Origin: Actinomycetota bacterium
GTDB taxonomy: Bacteria; Actinomycetota; Acidimicrobiia; Acidimicrobiales; Ilumatobacteraceae
Assembly (NCBI GenBank): GCA_010024485.1
Contig: RGGX01000063.1
Location: 1-7,109 of the forward strand
Reading direction: 5' to 3'
DNA: 7,109 nt
Part shown: one piece after another, positions 1 to 7,109 of the stretch
How positions within the stretch are numbered: the first letter of the stretch is position 1
Layout: each line of letters begins with the position of its first letter
Made by a program: the position numbers and the translations under genes
Notes under the pieces: generated by a model
The model's database searches: none
What the model was told of the DNA's origin: nothing
The model's input: the letters and a program-made list of their open reading frames with translations, nothing else

Positions 1-1876
<1,876 letters not shown>

Positions 1877-1877
<1 letters not shown>

Positions 1878-2983
1878 CAGCGGCTCCCGTCCATCATCTC
1901 GGCGAATCGTTCGAACAGATGCAGGCTGTCGTGCGGGCCCGGCCCGGCCTCGGGGTGGTGCTGCACGGAGAAGCACCGCTCCCCGACCACCTCGAGGCCC
2001 TCGCAGACACCGTCGTTGAGGTTGACGTGCGTCATCCGCACCTCACGTCCGAGGCCGGCGAAGGCATCGGAGTCGACGGCGAAGTTGTGGTTCTGCGAGG
2101 TGATCTCGATTCGCCCGGTCATCAGGTCCTTCACCGGGTGGTTCCCACCGTGGTGCCCGAAGGGCAGCTTCACCGTGGGCGCGCCGAGCGCTCGTCCGAG
2201 TATCTGGTGTCCGAGGCAGATCCCGAACAGTGGGGCTCGGCCGATGAGGGCCGACACCGTGTCGACGAGGTCGTCGAGCATGGCCGGGTCGCCGGGGCCG
2301 TTCGACAGGAAGATGCCGTCGGCTCCTCGGGCGAGGATCTCGTCGGCAGGGGTGCCGGCCGGAAGCACCTCCACCGCGCCGAACTCTGACAGGTGACGGA
2401 GGATCGTCGCCTTCACTCCGAAGTCGAGCGCCACGATCCGGCGCGGGGCCGATGATTCGACGGTGTAGGCATCCGGCGTCGTGACCGTGGCGACCAGGTC
2501 GACGCCGTCGGTGCCCGGCTCGGCACGGGCAGCGGCGAGGAGCTCGTCCTCACTCGCCGTGCCGAACGCGCCCGGGACCGCACCGGTGTCTCGCAGCAGT
2601 CGGGTGAGGCGACGGGTGTCGACACCGGCGATACCGGGCATACCGAGTGCCGTCAGGTGCTCGCCGAGGCCGGTTTCGGCTCGATGGTTGGAGTGACGTC
2701 GCGCGAGGTCGCGCACGATGACTCCTCGGCAGGCAGCCCGCGATGACTCGGCATCGGCGGAGCTGACTCCGTAGTTGCCGATATGCGGATAGGTGAAGGT
2801 GACCATCTGACCCGCGTAGCTCGGGTCCGTCAGGATCTCCTGGTAACCGGACAGCGCGGTGTTGAACACGACCTCGCCGCTCGCGATTCCGACGTCGGCC
2901 CCGATGAGCTCGCCCTCGAAGACGCTCCCGTCGGCGAGCACGAGGGCCCCCTCTCGAAGTCCTGCGTTGGTGTGTGCGCTCAT
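1877..2983 (-). CDS. carA: Carbamoyl-phosphate synthase small (glutaminase) subunit CarA
   Basis: This 368-residue protein is the glutamine amidotransferase subunit that hydrolyses glutamine and channels ammonia to CarB. The N-terminal CarA domain contains FNTALSGYQEILTDPSYAGQ (40-59) and GVDTRRLTRLLR. The class I glutamine amidotransferase domain follows: the LSNGPGDP segment (226-233), the nucleophile elbow GICLGHQ with Cys256, SQNHNFAV near 296-303, and the His343/Glu345 pair in HHPEAGPGPHD. The catalytic triad is therefore complete and the length is normal. The frame is open far upstream, to 3682, but that stretch lies inside pyrC and does not look like CarA. The ATG at 2983 gives the expected N-terminus and overlaps the pyrC stop as ATGA. 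Only a modest Shine-Dalgarno (GGAG about ten bases upstream) is seen, so translation probably depends on coupling from pyrC. In mycobacteria an extra gene lies between pyrC and carA; here there is none. Confidence 0.97.
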
Positions 2984-4293
2984 CTCGTTGCTACTCCGTC
3001 TCGCACCACGGCGACGCCGTGGAGGAAGGTGTGTCGTGTCCGCCCGACGAGCGGGACATCGGTGAAGGGGGTGTTGGTGCTCCGGCTCGCGAGTCTGCCC
3101 GGGTCGACCGTCCAGCGGCCATCGGGATCGAGCACGGCCAGGTTGGCTGGTTCGCCGGCCTCGACCGGGCGTCCGTGCCGGTCGGCGAGTCCCGCGATCG
3201 CCGCCGGACGCCATGACATCAGTCCGATCAGCTCGCGCAGTTCGAGGTCGAGATGGGCGCGAGCGACACCGAAGGCCGTCTCGAGACCGAGCATGCCCGG
3301 GGGCGCGGCATCGAGGGGTCGCTCCTTGGCCTGGGGAGGATGGGGCGCGTGATCGGTGGCGATGGCGTCGATCGTGCCGTCGACGAGGCCGTCGCGCACC
3401 GCCTCGACGTCGGCCATGGTGCGCAGCGGCGGGTTGACCTTGAAGAGCGGATCGAAGGAGCCGAGTCGCTCGTCGGTGAGGCTGATGTGGTGCGGGGTCG
3501 CCTCGGCCGTCACCGGCAGACCATCGGCCTTGGCGGCGCGCACGAGGGCGACGCTCCTCGCGGTCGACAGGTGGAGCAGGTGGACCGGAGCGCCTGTGAG
3601 GCGGACGAGCTCGATGTCGCGGTGCACCATCAACTCCTCGGCGAGGGCGGGCCAACCGGGCAGTCCGAGGTGCGAGCAGCACTCCCCCTCGTGCATGACC
3701 GCCCCGGTGGTCATCGACGACACCTCGCAGTGCTGGGCGAGCACGAGCCCGAGTTCGCCGGCGTACTCGAGAGCGCGGCGCATCAACCCGTCGTCCTGCA
3801 CCCCGCTGCCGTCATCGGTGAACAGGTGGACACCGACCGATGCGAGTTCGGCGAAGGGCGTCAGTTGTTCCCCAGCGCGTCCCACGGTGATCGAGCCGGA
3901 GGGATGGACATCGCAGAGCCCGGCGCTCCGACCCTGGGAGCGGACGAACTCGACGACGCTGACGCAGTCCTGGGTCGGGTCGGTGTTGGGCATCGCCACC
4001 ACGGCTGTGTACCCGCCCAGCGCAGCCGCGCGTGACCCGGTCTCGATCGTCTCGGCCTCGGTCATCCCCGGTTCCCGGAGGTGGGTGTGCAGGTCGACGA
4101 AACCCGGCGCGACCACCAGTCCGGTCACATCGATCACCTCGGCGTCGCCGTCGGCCGGAAGGTCGCCGGTCTCGGCGATCCGACCGTCGACGAGGCGGAC
4201 GTCGACACGTCGCTCCCCGGCCACGTCGATCACGGTCCCACCCCGCAGCACCGTGCCACCTCGGGGCTGCACCGACTCGACCCGTTCGCTCAT
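2980..4293 (-). CDS. pyrC: Dihydroorotase, class I (PyrC)
   Basis: This 437-residue amidohydrolase cyclises N-carbamoyl-L-aspartate to dihydroorotate, the third step of UMP synthesis. The metal site can be traced: HxH at His69 and His71 in DLHTHLREPG, an FTDDG segment (Asp160/Asp161) matching the aspartate that replaces the carboxylated lysine in class I bacterial enzymes, His188 in LAQHCE, His241 in HLLHLSTARS, and Asp314 in IATDHAPH. NPPLRT at 287-292 contributes to substrate and loop structure. Size, the TDDG segment and ATDHAPHP place it with the class I (Bacillus/Aquifex/Thermus-like) group rather than the shorter E. coli class II. Some class I enzymes associate with aspartate carbamoyltransferase, which fits the direct pyrB-pyrC linkage, though association here is only inferred. 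The ATG at 4293 overlaps the pyrB stop (ATGA) and has the strongest internal ribosome binding site of the operon, GGAGGTG at 4299-4305, five bases upstream. Confidence 0.96.
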   Translation of the reverse strand: MSERVESVQPRGGTVLRGGTVIDVAGERRVDVRLVDGRIAETGDLPADGDAEVIDVTGLVVAPGFVDLHTHLREPGMTEAETIETGSRAAALGGYTAVVAMPNTDPTQDCVSVVEFVRSQGRSAGLCDVHPSGSITVGRAGEQLTPFAELASVGVHLFTDDGSGVQDDGLMRRALEYAGELGLVLAQHCEVSSMTTGAVMHEGECCSHLGLPGWPALAEELMVHRDIELVRLTGAPVHLLHLSTARSVALVRAAKADGLPVTAEATPHHISLTDERLGSFDPLFKVNPPLRTMADVEAVRDGLVDGTIDAIATDHAPHPPQAKERPLDAAPPGMLGLETAFGVARAHLDLELRELIGLMSWRPAAIAGLADRHGRPVEAGEPANLAVLDPDGRWTVDPGRLASRSTNTPFTDVPLVGRTRHTFLHGVAVVRDGVATR

Positions 4294-5237
4294 GCCGACA
4301 CCTCCGTCTCGACGCCTCCGAGGAGGTCGAAGAGCACGGCCATCCTCGCGGCGATCCCGTTGGTGACCTGTGTCGTGACGACCGCGCCCGGCAGCGTCGT
4401 CGGGTCGACCGTGATCTCGACTCCCCGGTTCATCGGACCGGGGTGCATCACCAGCACGTGCTCGCCGAGGCGCCCAGCCCGCTGCGGGTCCAGGGCGAAC
4501 CGTCGCGTGTACTCCTCGCCGGAGGGGATCAGGGCCGCGTCCATCCGCTCGTTCTGCATCCGCAACAGGTACACCACGTCGAGGTCCTCCAGTTCGCCGT
4601 CGAGATCGTCCGTGGATCTCGCCAGGGGCGTCGGCGGCATCAGGGTCCGGGGACCGATGTGCACCACGACGGCCCCGAGCAGCCCGAGCGCCTCCGTCAG
4701 CGATCGCGCCACCCGACTGTGGCGGATGTCGCCGATGACACCGACCCGCAGGCCCTCGAATCCGGCGTCCTCACCGAGGCGCCGAGCCCGTTCGCTGCGG
4801 ATGGTGTAGAGGTCGAGGAGGGCCTGGGTCGGATGTTGGTGCCAGCCGTCACCCGCGTTGATCACGCTCGCCTCCGTCCACTCCGCGATGCGCCAGGGCA
4901 CCCCGGATGAACGGTGACGCACGACGAAGGCATCGACCCCCATGGCTCCGAGGGTCTCGACCGTGTCTCGGAGGCTCTCGCCCTTGTTCACGCTGGAGGA
5001 GCCGACGGCGAGCGTCATCGTGTCGGCGCTCAGCCGCTTCGCTGCCGTGTCGAAGCTCATTCGGGTGCGGGTGGAGTCCTCGAAGAACAGGTTGCACATC
5101 GTCCGGCCCCGCAGGGCCGGCACCTTCGGATTCGCGCGTCGACCCACCTCGGCCATGTGGTCGGTGAGATCGAGCAGACGTTCGAGGGCGGCGCGGTCGA
5201 GGTCGCCGATCCCGCGAAGGTGCCGTCTGGTGTCCAT
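4290..5237 (-). CDS. pyrB: Aspartate carbamoyltransferase catalytic chain PyrB
   Basis: This enzyme joins carbamoyl phosphate and L-aspartate to give N-carbamoyl-L-aspartate, the committed step of pyrimidine synthesis. With the ATG at 5237 it has 315 residues. The carbamoyl-phosphate signature FFEDSTRTRMSFD has Ser55-Thr-Arg-Thr-Arg59. SSVNKGESLRDT supplies Ser and Lys85 for the neighbouring subunit's site, Arg107-His108 follows, then DGWHQHPTQALLDLYTI with His135 and Gln138. The aspartate domain shows VGVIGDIRHSRVARS, LLRMQNERM and HPGPMNRGVEI. No pyrI regulatory-chain gene is adjacent, and control appears to act through PyrR instead. Two starts are possible. GTG at 5240 overlaps the pyrR stop by four bases, and ATG at 5237 overlaps it by one. 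GGTGGA at 5244-5249 lies six bases from the ATG but only three from the GTG, so the ATG is preferred. The GTG would add one residue. Confidence 0.96.
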   Translation of the reverse strand: MDTRRHLRGIGDLDRAALERLLDLTDHMAEVGRRANPKVPALRGRTMCNLFFEDSTRTRMSFDTAAKRLSADTMTLAVGSSSVNKGESLRDTVETLGAMGVDAFVVRHRSSGVPWRIAEWTEASVINAGDGWHQHPTQALLDLYTIRSERARRLGEDAGFEGLRVGVIGDIRHSRVARSLTEALGLLGAVVVHIGPRTLMPPTPLARSTDDLDGELEDLDVVYLLRMQNERMDAALIPSGEEYTRRFALDPQRAGRLGEHVLVMHPGPMNRGVEITVDPTTLPGAVVTTQVTNGIAARMAVLFDLLGGVETEVSA

Positions 5238-5767
5238 CACTGGTCCACCGTGGTCTCGGGATCGATGATGACCACCCCGTCGACGGTGACCTCGACCGAC
5301 TCGATGATGCTGGTCGGCAGATTCTTCCCGACGAAGTCGGGACGGATGGGCAGCTCCCGGTGTCCACGGTCCACCATCACCGCGAGCTGGACGGCGCTGG
5401 GACGGCCGTAGTCGTTGAGCGCATCGAGGGCCGCCTTGACCGATCGGCCGGTGTAGAGCACGTCGTCGACGAGGACCACGATGGCGCCGTCGACGTCACA
5501 GGGCAGGGAGCTCACCGAGCCCGGCACCACGGGCCGTCGACCGATGTCGTCGCGGTGCAGGCTGATGTCGAGGGATCCGACCGGCACGGCCTGTCCGATC
5601 CGACCGATCTCCTCGCCGAGGCTCTCGGCGAGCCAGACCCCTCCGCGCTGCAGTCCGACGAGGACGACACCGTCGAGACCGCGATTGCGTTCGATGATCT
5701 CGTGCGCCATGCGCGTCGTCGCGCGTCGCACGTCGTCGGGCCCGAGGACCCGCTTACCGTCGGTCAT
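5237..5767 (-). CDS. pyrR: Bifunctional pyr operon regulator / uracil phosphoribosyltransferase PyrR
   Basis: PyrR binds pyr leader RNA when UMP is abundant and lowers expression of the operon; many members also convert uracil and PRPP to UMP. The 176-residue product has family-normal length and a type I phosphoribosyltransferase fold. Visible marks are TRMAHEIIERN near the N-terminus, VGLQRGGVWLAE (37-48), the PyrR-typical SLDISLHRDDIG (65-76), and the PRPP-binding loop VVLVDDVLYTGRS (97-109). VMVDRGHRELPIRPDFVGKN follows, a stretch typical of PyrR and absent from ordinary uracil phosphoribosyltransferases. It is the first gene of the operon. The ATG at 5767 follows GAGGAG at 5772-5777, and its leader holds a stem-loop matching the PyrR target, so the gene is very likely autoregulated. 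The stop codon overlaps the pyrB start. Confidence 0.96.
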   Translation of the reverse strand: MTDGKRVLGPDDVRRATTRMAHEIIERNRGLDGVVLVGLQRGGVWLAESLGEEIGRIGQAVPVGSLDISLHRDDIGRRPVVPGSVSSLPCDVDGAIVVLVDDVLYTGRSVKAALDALNDYGRPSAVQLAVMVDRGHRELPIRPDFVGKNLPTSIIESVEVTVDGVVIIDPETTVDQ

Positions 5768-5771
5768 GTCA

Positions 5772-5777
5772 CTCCTC
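5772..5777 (-). promoter_or_regulatory. Shine-Dalgarno of pyrR, abutting the PyrR stem-loop
   Basis: GAGGAG stands four bases (TGAC) before the pyrR ATG and fixes that start. Only one base separates it from the lower stem of the predicted PyrR-binding hairpin. A bound protein would therefore sit within the ribosome footprint. Confidence 0.75.
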
Positions 5778-5778
5778 G

Positions 5779-5809
5779 CCGTTCGGGCCTCACGGGACCC
5801 GCTTCACGG
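5779..5809 (-). promoter_or_regulatory. Predicted PyrR-binding RNA stem-loop in the pyr leader
   Basis: Read on the minus strand, an upper stem CGGGUC / GGCCCG (six pairs including one U-G) closes the hexaloop CCGUGA. Beneath it lies an asymmetric purine bulge (GAAG opposite a single A) and a lower stem CCGU / ACGG. The core UCCCGUGAGGCC fits the consensus UCCNGNGAGGY of PyrR binding loops described for Bacillus subtilis, including the CNGNGA hexaloop. The hairpin fills most of the short leader and ends one base before the pyrR Shine-Dalgarno. No terminator and no run of T follows, so control by blocking translation initiation, as known for mycobacterial PyrR, fits better than transcription attenuation. 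The RNA fold is read directly from the sequence; binding is inferred. Confidence 0.8.
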
Positions 5810-5817
5810 ACGGACCC

Positions 5818-5823
5818 AACCTA
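5818..5823 (-). promoter_or_regulatory. Candidate -10 box of the pyr operon promoter
   Basis: TAGGTT on the minus strand fits the TANNNT pattern of actinobacterial housekeeping -10 elements. It would place the RNA start near 5811, just before the PyrR stem-loop, giving a leader of about 44 nt. No convincing -35 hexamer is visible at the usual distance. The overall position is the main support. Confidence 0.45.
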
Positions 5824-5855
5824 GCACCGCGCCCCCGAGATGCGAGACTGCCCCC

Positions 5856-6368
5856 ATGACCGATGGATTCACCCCGAGCGCCGACGAGTTGATCGCCAAC
5901 AACCGACGTCACGCCGAGCGATTCGACGGCGCCGGTCGACCGGGCAAGCCGAGCCGGCGTCTCGCCGTGGTGGCGTGCATGGACTGCCGGCTCGACGTCG
6001 CCGAGCTCCTCGGTCTCGGTCCGGGCGAGGCCCACATCATCCGGAACGCCGGTGGGGTCATCACCGATGATGCGATCCGCTCCCTGTGCCTGTCCCAGCG
6101 TTTGCTCGACACCCGGGAGATCCTGCTCGTCCATCACACGCAGTGCGGCCTGCAGGGGCTGGACGAGGACGAGTTGACCGCCGAACTGGAGCGCGAGCTC
6201 GGCGTTCGGCCCAGCTGGCCGGTCGAGTCGTTCAGCGATGCGCGCGCCGATGTCGCCCAGTCGATGATGCGGCTCGAGGCGAGCCCCTTCGTCCAACACT
6301 GCGATCACATCCGGGGCTTCGTCTACGACGTGGGCACCGGCCTGCTCGACGAGGTCGTCAGGACCTGA
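5856..6368 (+). CDS. Beta-carbonic anhydrase, small CanA-like type
   Basis: The enzyme interconverts CO2 and bicarbonate in the cytoplasm; no signal peptide or membrane segment is visible. The 170-residue protein has the beta-class zinc ligands Cys41, His94 and Cys97 (CMDCR and HHTQC) and the Asp43-Arg45 dyad. RNAGGVITDDAIRSL (63-77) and SQRLLDTREILLVHHTQCG (80-98) are characteristic of the short family that includes mycobacterial Rv1284 (CanA). Cys44 within the dyad motif is a small variation on the commoner CMDAR. The frame is open upstream to 5481, but that part overlaps pyrR antisense. ATG 5856 gives the expected N-terminus and sits just beyond the divergent promoter region. There is no clear Shine-Dalgarno, so a short-leader or leaderless message is possible. 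Its neighbour, the car/pyr operon, consumes bicarbonate, which suggests but does not prove a supporting role. The exact physiological role is not determined. Confidence 0.92.
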   Translation: MTDGFTPSADELIANNRRHAERFDGAGRPGKPSRRLAVVACMDCRLDVAELLGLGPGEAHIIRNAGGVITDDAIRSLCLSQRLLDTREILLVHHTQCGLQGLDEDELTAELERELGVRPSWPVESFSDARADVAQSMMRLEASPFVQHCDHIRGFVYDVGTGLLDEVVRT

Positions 6369-6399
6369 GCCCGGCTGAGCCTCCCCCAACCTTCACCGG

Positions 6400-6405
6400 T
6401 ACGCT
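6400..6405 (+). promoter_or_regulatory. Candidate -10 box for the rib transcript
   Basis: TACGCT fits TANNNT and lies 17 bases before the first paired base of the FMN aptamer, so transcription would begin about ten bases ahead of it. A CTGAGC segment at 6375-6380 is a poor -35 match with a 19-base spacer. No terminator with a T-run separates this from the carbonic anhydrase gene, so some read-through is possible. Confidence 0.45.
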
Positions 6406-6422
6406 CGGAGCCACAACAGAAC

Positions 6423-6540
6423 ACCTGCGGGGTTGGGTGGAAGTCCCGACCGGCGGTACAGCCCGCGAACCCGTCGCATCCCGACGGGCCGATCCGGTGG
6501 AATTCCGGAGCCGACGGTCACAGTCCGGATGGAAGCAGGT
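6423..6540 (+). promoter_or_regulatory. FMN riboswitch aptamer (RFN element) upstream of ribD
   Basis: This RNA binds flavin mononucleotide and represses the riboflavin genes behind it. All conserved blocks are present in order. The closing helix P1 is ACCTGC (6423-6428) with GCAGGT (6535-6540), a perfect match. GGGTGGAAGTCCC follows at 6435-6447, then ACCGGCGGTACAGCCCGCGA at 6449-6468. A variable hairpin, CCCGTCG / CGACGGG around CATCC, spans 6470-6488. CCGGTGGAATTCCGG is at 6494-6508, and GCCGACGGTCACAGTCCGGA is at 6510-6529, followed by TGGAAG. The location directly before ribD agrees with the known biology of this class. Confidence 0.97.
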
Positions 6541-6544
6541 CGGT

Positions 6545-6588
6545 GTGGGCGGAGTTCTCCGTCGTGTCGGCGTGCGCCCGCGGGCGAG
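6545..6588 (+). promoter_or_regulatory. Probable translational expression platform of the FMN riboswitch
   Basis: The segment CGCCCGC (6575-6581) has two possible partners. It can fold onto the GGGCG just after it, forming a hairpin within the palindrome 6575-6586 that buries the weak Shine-Dalgarno-like GGGCGAG (6582-6588). It can instead pair over seven bases with GTGGGCG at 6545-6551, which would free that site. No T-run or intrinsic terminator lies between the aptamer and ribD, so translational control is favoured. Which fold FMN stabilises cannot be decided by eye, because neither fold overlaps helix P1 directly. Confidence 0.4.
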
Positions 6589-6595
6589 AACAACG

Positions 6596-7109
6596 ATGAA
6601 CGACCGTTCCACTCCGAAACCGACGGGTTCCGACCCGATCAGCCGGGCCGACACCGACGCGATGTCGGCCGCGATCGATGCCGCCGAGAGTGCTCGTCTG
6701 ACCTCGCGGCCCAACCCCTGGGTCGGTGCGGCCGTGGTGGACTCCTCCGGCGCGGTGATCGCCACCGGCGCCACTGAGCCGGTCGGCGGCCGACACGCCG
6801 AGGTCGTGGCCCTGGGGCGCGCGTGCGCGGAGGGCGCCACCCTGGCGGTGACGCTCGAGCCGTGTTCGCATCACGGGCGCACCCCACCGTGCGTCGAGGC
6901 GATCATCGCGGCCGGCGTGGCCCGCGTACTCATCGGCGTGGAGGATCCGGACCCCCGCGTCTGCGGTGGCGGGATCGCGGCGTTGCGCGAGGCCGGTGTC
7001 GAGGTCGTGACGGGTGTGCTCGCCGATCAGGTCGAGCAGCAACTCGGCGCGTATCTGCATCATCGGCGAACCGGACGCCCCTATGTGATCGCCAAGATGG
7101 CCGCCACTC
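6596..7109 (+). CDS. ribD: Riboflavin biosynthesis protein RibD, deaminase domain (partial, 3' end outside window)
   Basis: RibD deaminates the pyrimidine produced from GTP by GTP cyclohydrolase II and then reduces its ribosyl side chain. The window covers 171 residues. The N-terminal cytidine-deaminase-like domain shows PNPWVGAAVVDSSG (39-52), HAEVVAL with zinc ligand His67 and catalytic Glu69, and TLEPCSHHGRTPPC with Cys90 and Cys99. DPDPRVCGGGIAALREAGVE (117-136) is typical of the family. GRPYVIAKMAAT at the right edge is the beginning of the C-terminal reductase domain, which lies outside. ATG 6596 is preferred: a weak GGGCGAG stands seven bases upstream. An in-frame GTG at 6572 has no ribosome site, and Met23 would also leave the deaminase core intact. 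The FMN riboswitch directly upstream confirms the pathway and indicates repression by FMN. Confidence 0.95.
   Translation, partial: MNDRSTPKPTGSDPISRADTDAMSAAIDAAESARLTSRPNPWVGAAVVDSSGAVIATGATEPVGGRHAEVVALGRACAEGATLAVTLEPCSHHGRTPPCVEAIIAAGVARVLIGVEDPDPRVCGGGIAALREAGVEVVTGVLADQVEQQLGAYLHHRRTGRPYVIAKMAAT

Noticed and set aside
2984..3682. Upstream extension of the carA frame to give a 601-residue protein
   Set aside because: The extra 233 codons run inside pyrC in another frame and translate to Arg/Pro-rich sequence unlike CarA. The ATG at 2983 with its ATGA overlap gives the normal N-terminus and length.
3253..4035. Plus-strand open frame of 260 codons opposite pyrC
   Set aside because: It is a shadow of the pyrC reading frame on the other strand. 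No ribosome site or family resemblance was seen.
5768..5811. Bacillus-style transcription attenuator in the pyr leader
   Set aside because: There is a single hairpin, no competing antiterminator and no T-run. The space before the start codon is too short for the three-hairpin arrangement.
5481..5855. N-terminal extension of the carbonic anhydrase to 295 residues
   Set aside because: It would run antisense through pyrR and both leader regions, and the translated extension is low-complexity. The family is about 165 residues long and begins as ATG 5856 does.
6366..6390. Possible intrinsic terminator after the carbonic anhydrase gene
   Set aside because: The short inverted repeat AGCC/GGCT has a one-base loop and is followed by C-rich sequence with no T-run.
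6572..6574. GTG as an alternative ribD start
   Set aside because: It is in frame but has no Shine-Dalgarno at a usable distance, and it lies inside the predicted expression platform. ATG 6596 is better placed.

Overview
The window comes from a GC-rich bacterial chromosome. It holds seven genes in two divergent blocks, with almost no non-coding DNA apart from two short leader regions. The gene order pyrR-pyrB-pyrC-carA-carB, a small CanA-type beta-carbonic anhydrase like those of mycobacteria, and leader controls that lack terminators all suggest an actinobacterium. An Acidimicrobiia-like lineage is possible, but the sequence alone cannot fix the lineage. No mobile element, tRNA, rRNA, CRISPR array or sign of recent transfer was seen.

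Minus strand, 5823 down to 1: a pyrimidine (UMP) biosynthesis operon read from right to left. A -10-like box (5818-5823) leads into a leader of roughly 44 nt. The leader is almost filled by a stem-loop (5779-5809) whose loop and upper stem match the known PyrR-binding RNA motif, followed directly by the Shine-Dalgarno of pyrR. Then come pyrR (UMP-sensing regulator), pyrB (aspartate carbamoyltransferase), pyrC (class I dihydroorotase), carA (glutaminase subunit of carbamoyl-phosphate synthetase) and carB (synthetase subunit, cut by the window edge after 625 residues). Every gene junction overlaps by 1 or 4 bases, so the whole set looks translationally coupled. Together the enzymes turn glutamine, bicarbonate, ATP and aspartate into dihydroorotate. 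Later-step genes (pyrD, pyrF) would have to lie beyond the left edge or elsewhere.

Plus strand, 5856 to 7109: a short beta-carbonic anhydrase gene starts 88 bp from pyrR and diverges from it. A 227-bp gap follows, carrying a -10-like box, a complete FMN riboswitch aptamer (6423-6540) and a probable translational expression platform. It leads into ribD (riboflavin deaminase/reductase), which is cut by the right edge at the start of its reductase domain.

The gene content is conserved housekeeping metabolism, and I do not see an undescribed protein system. The most informative signals are regulatory. Two RNA-level feedback devices sit about 600 bp apart: a PyrR stem-loop for pyrimidines and an FMN riboswitch for flavins. 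A bicarbonate-handling enzyme lies between them, next to the operon for a bicarbonate-consuming synthetase.
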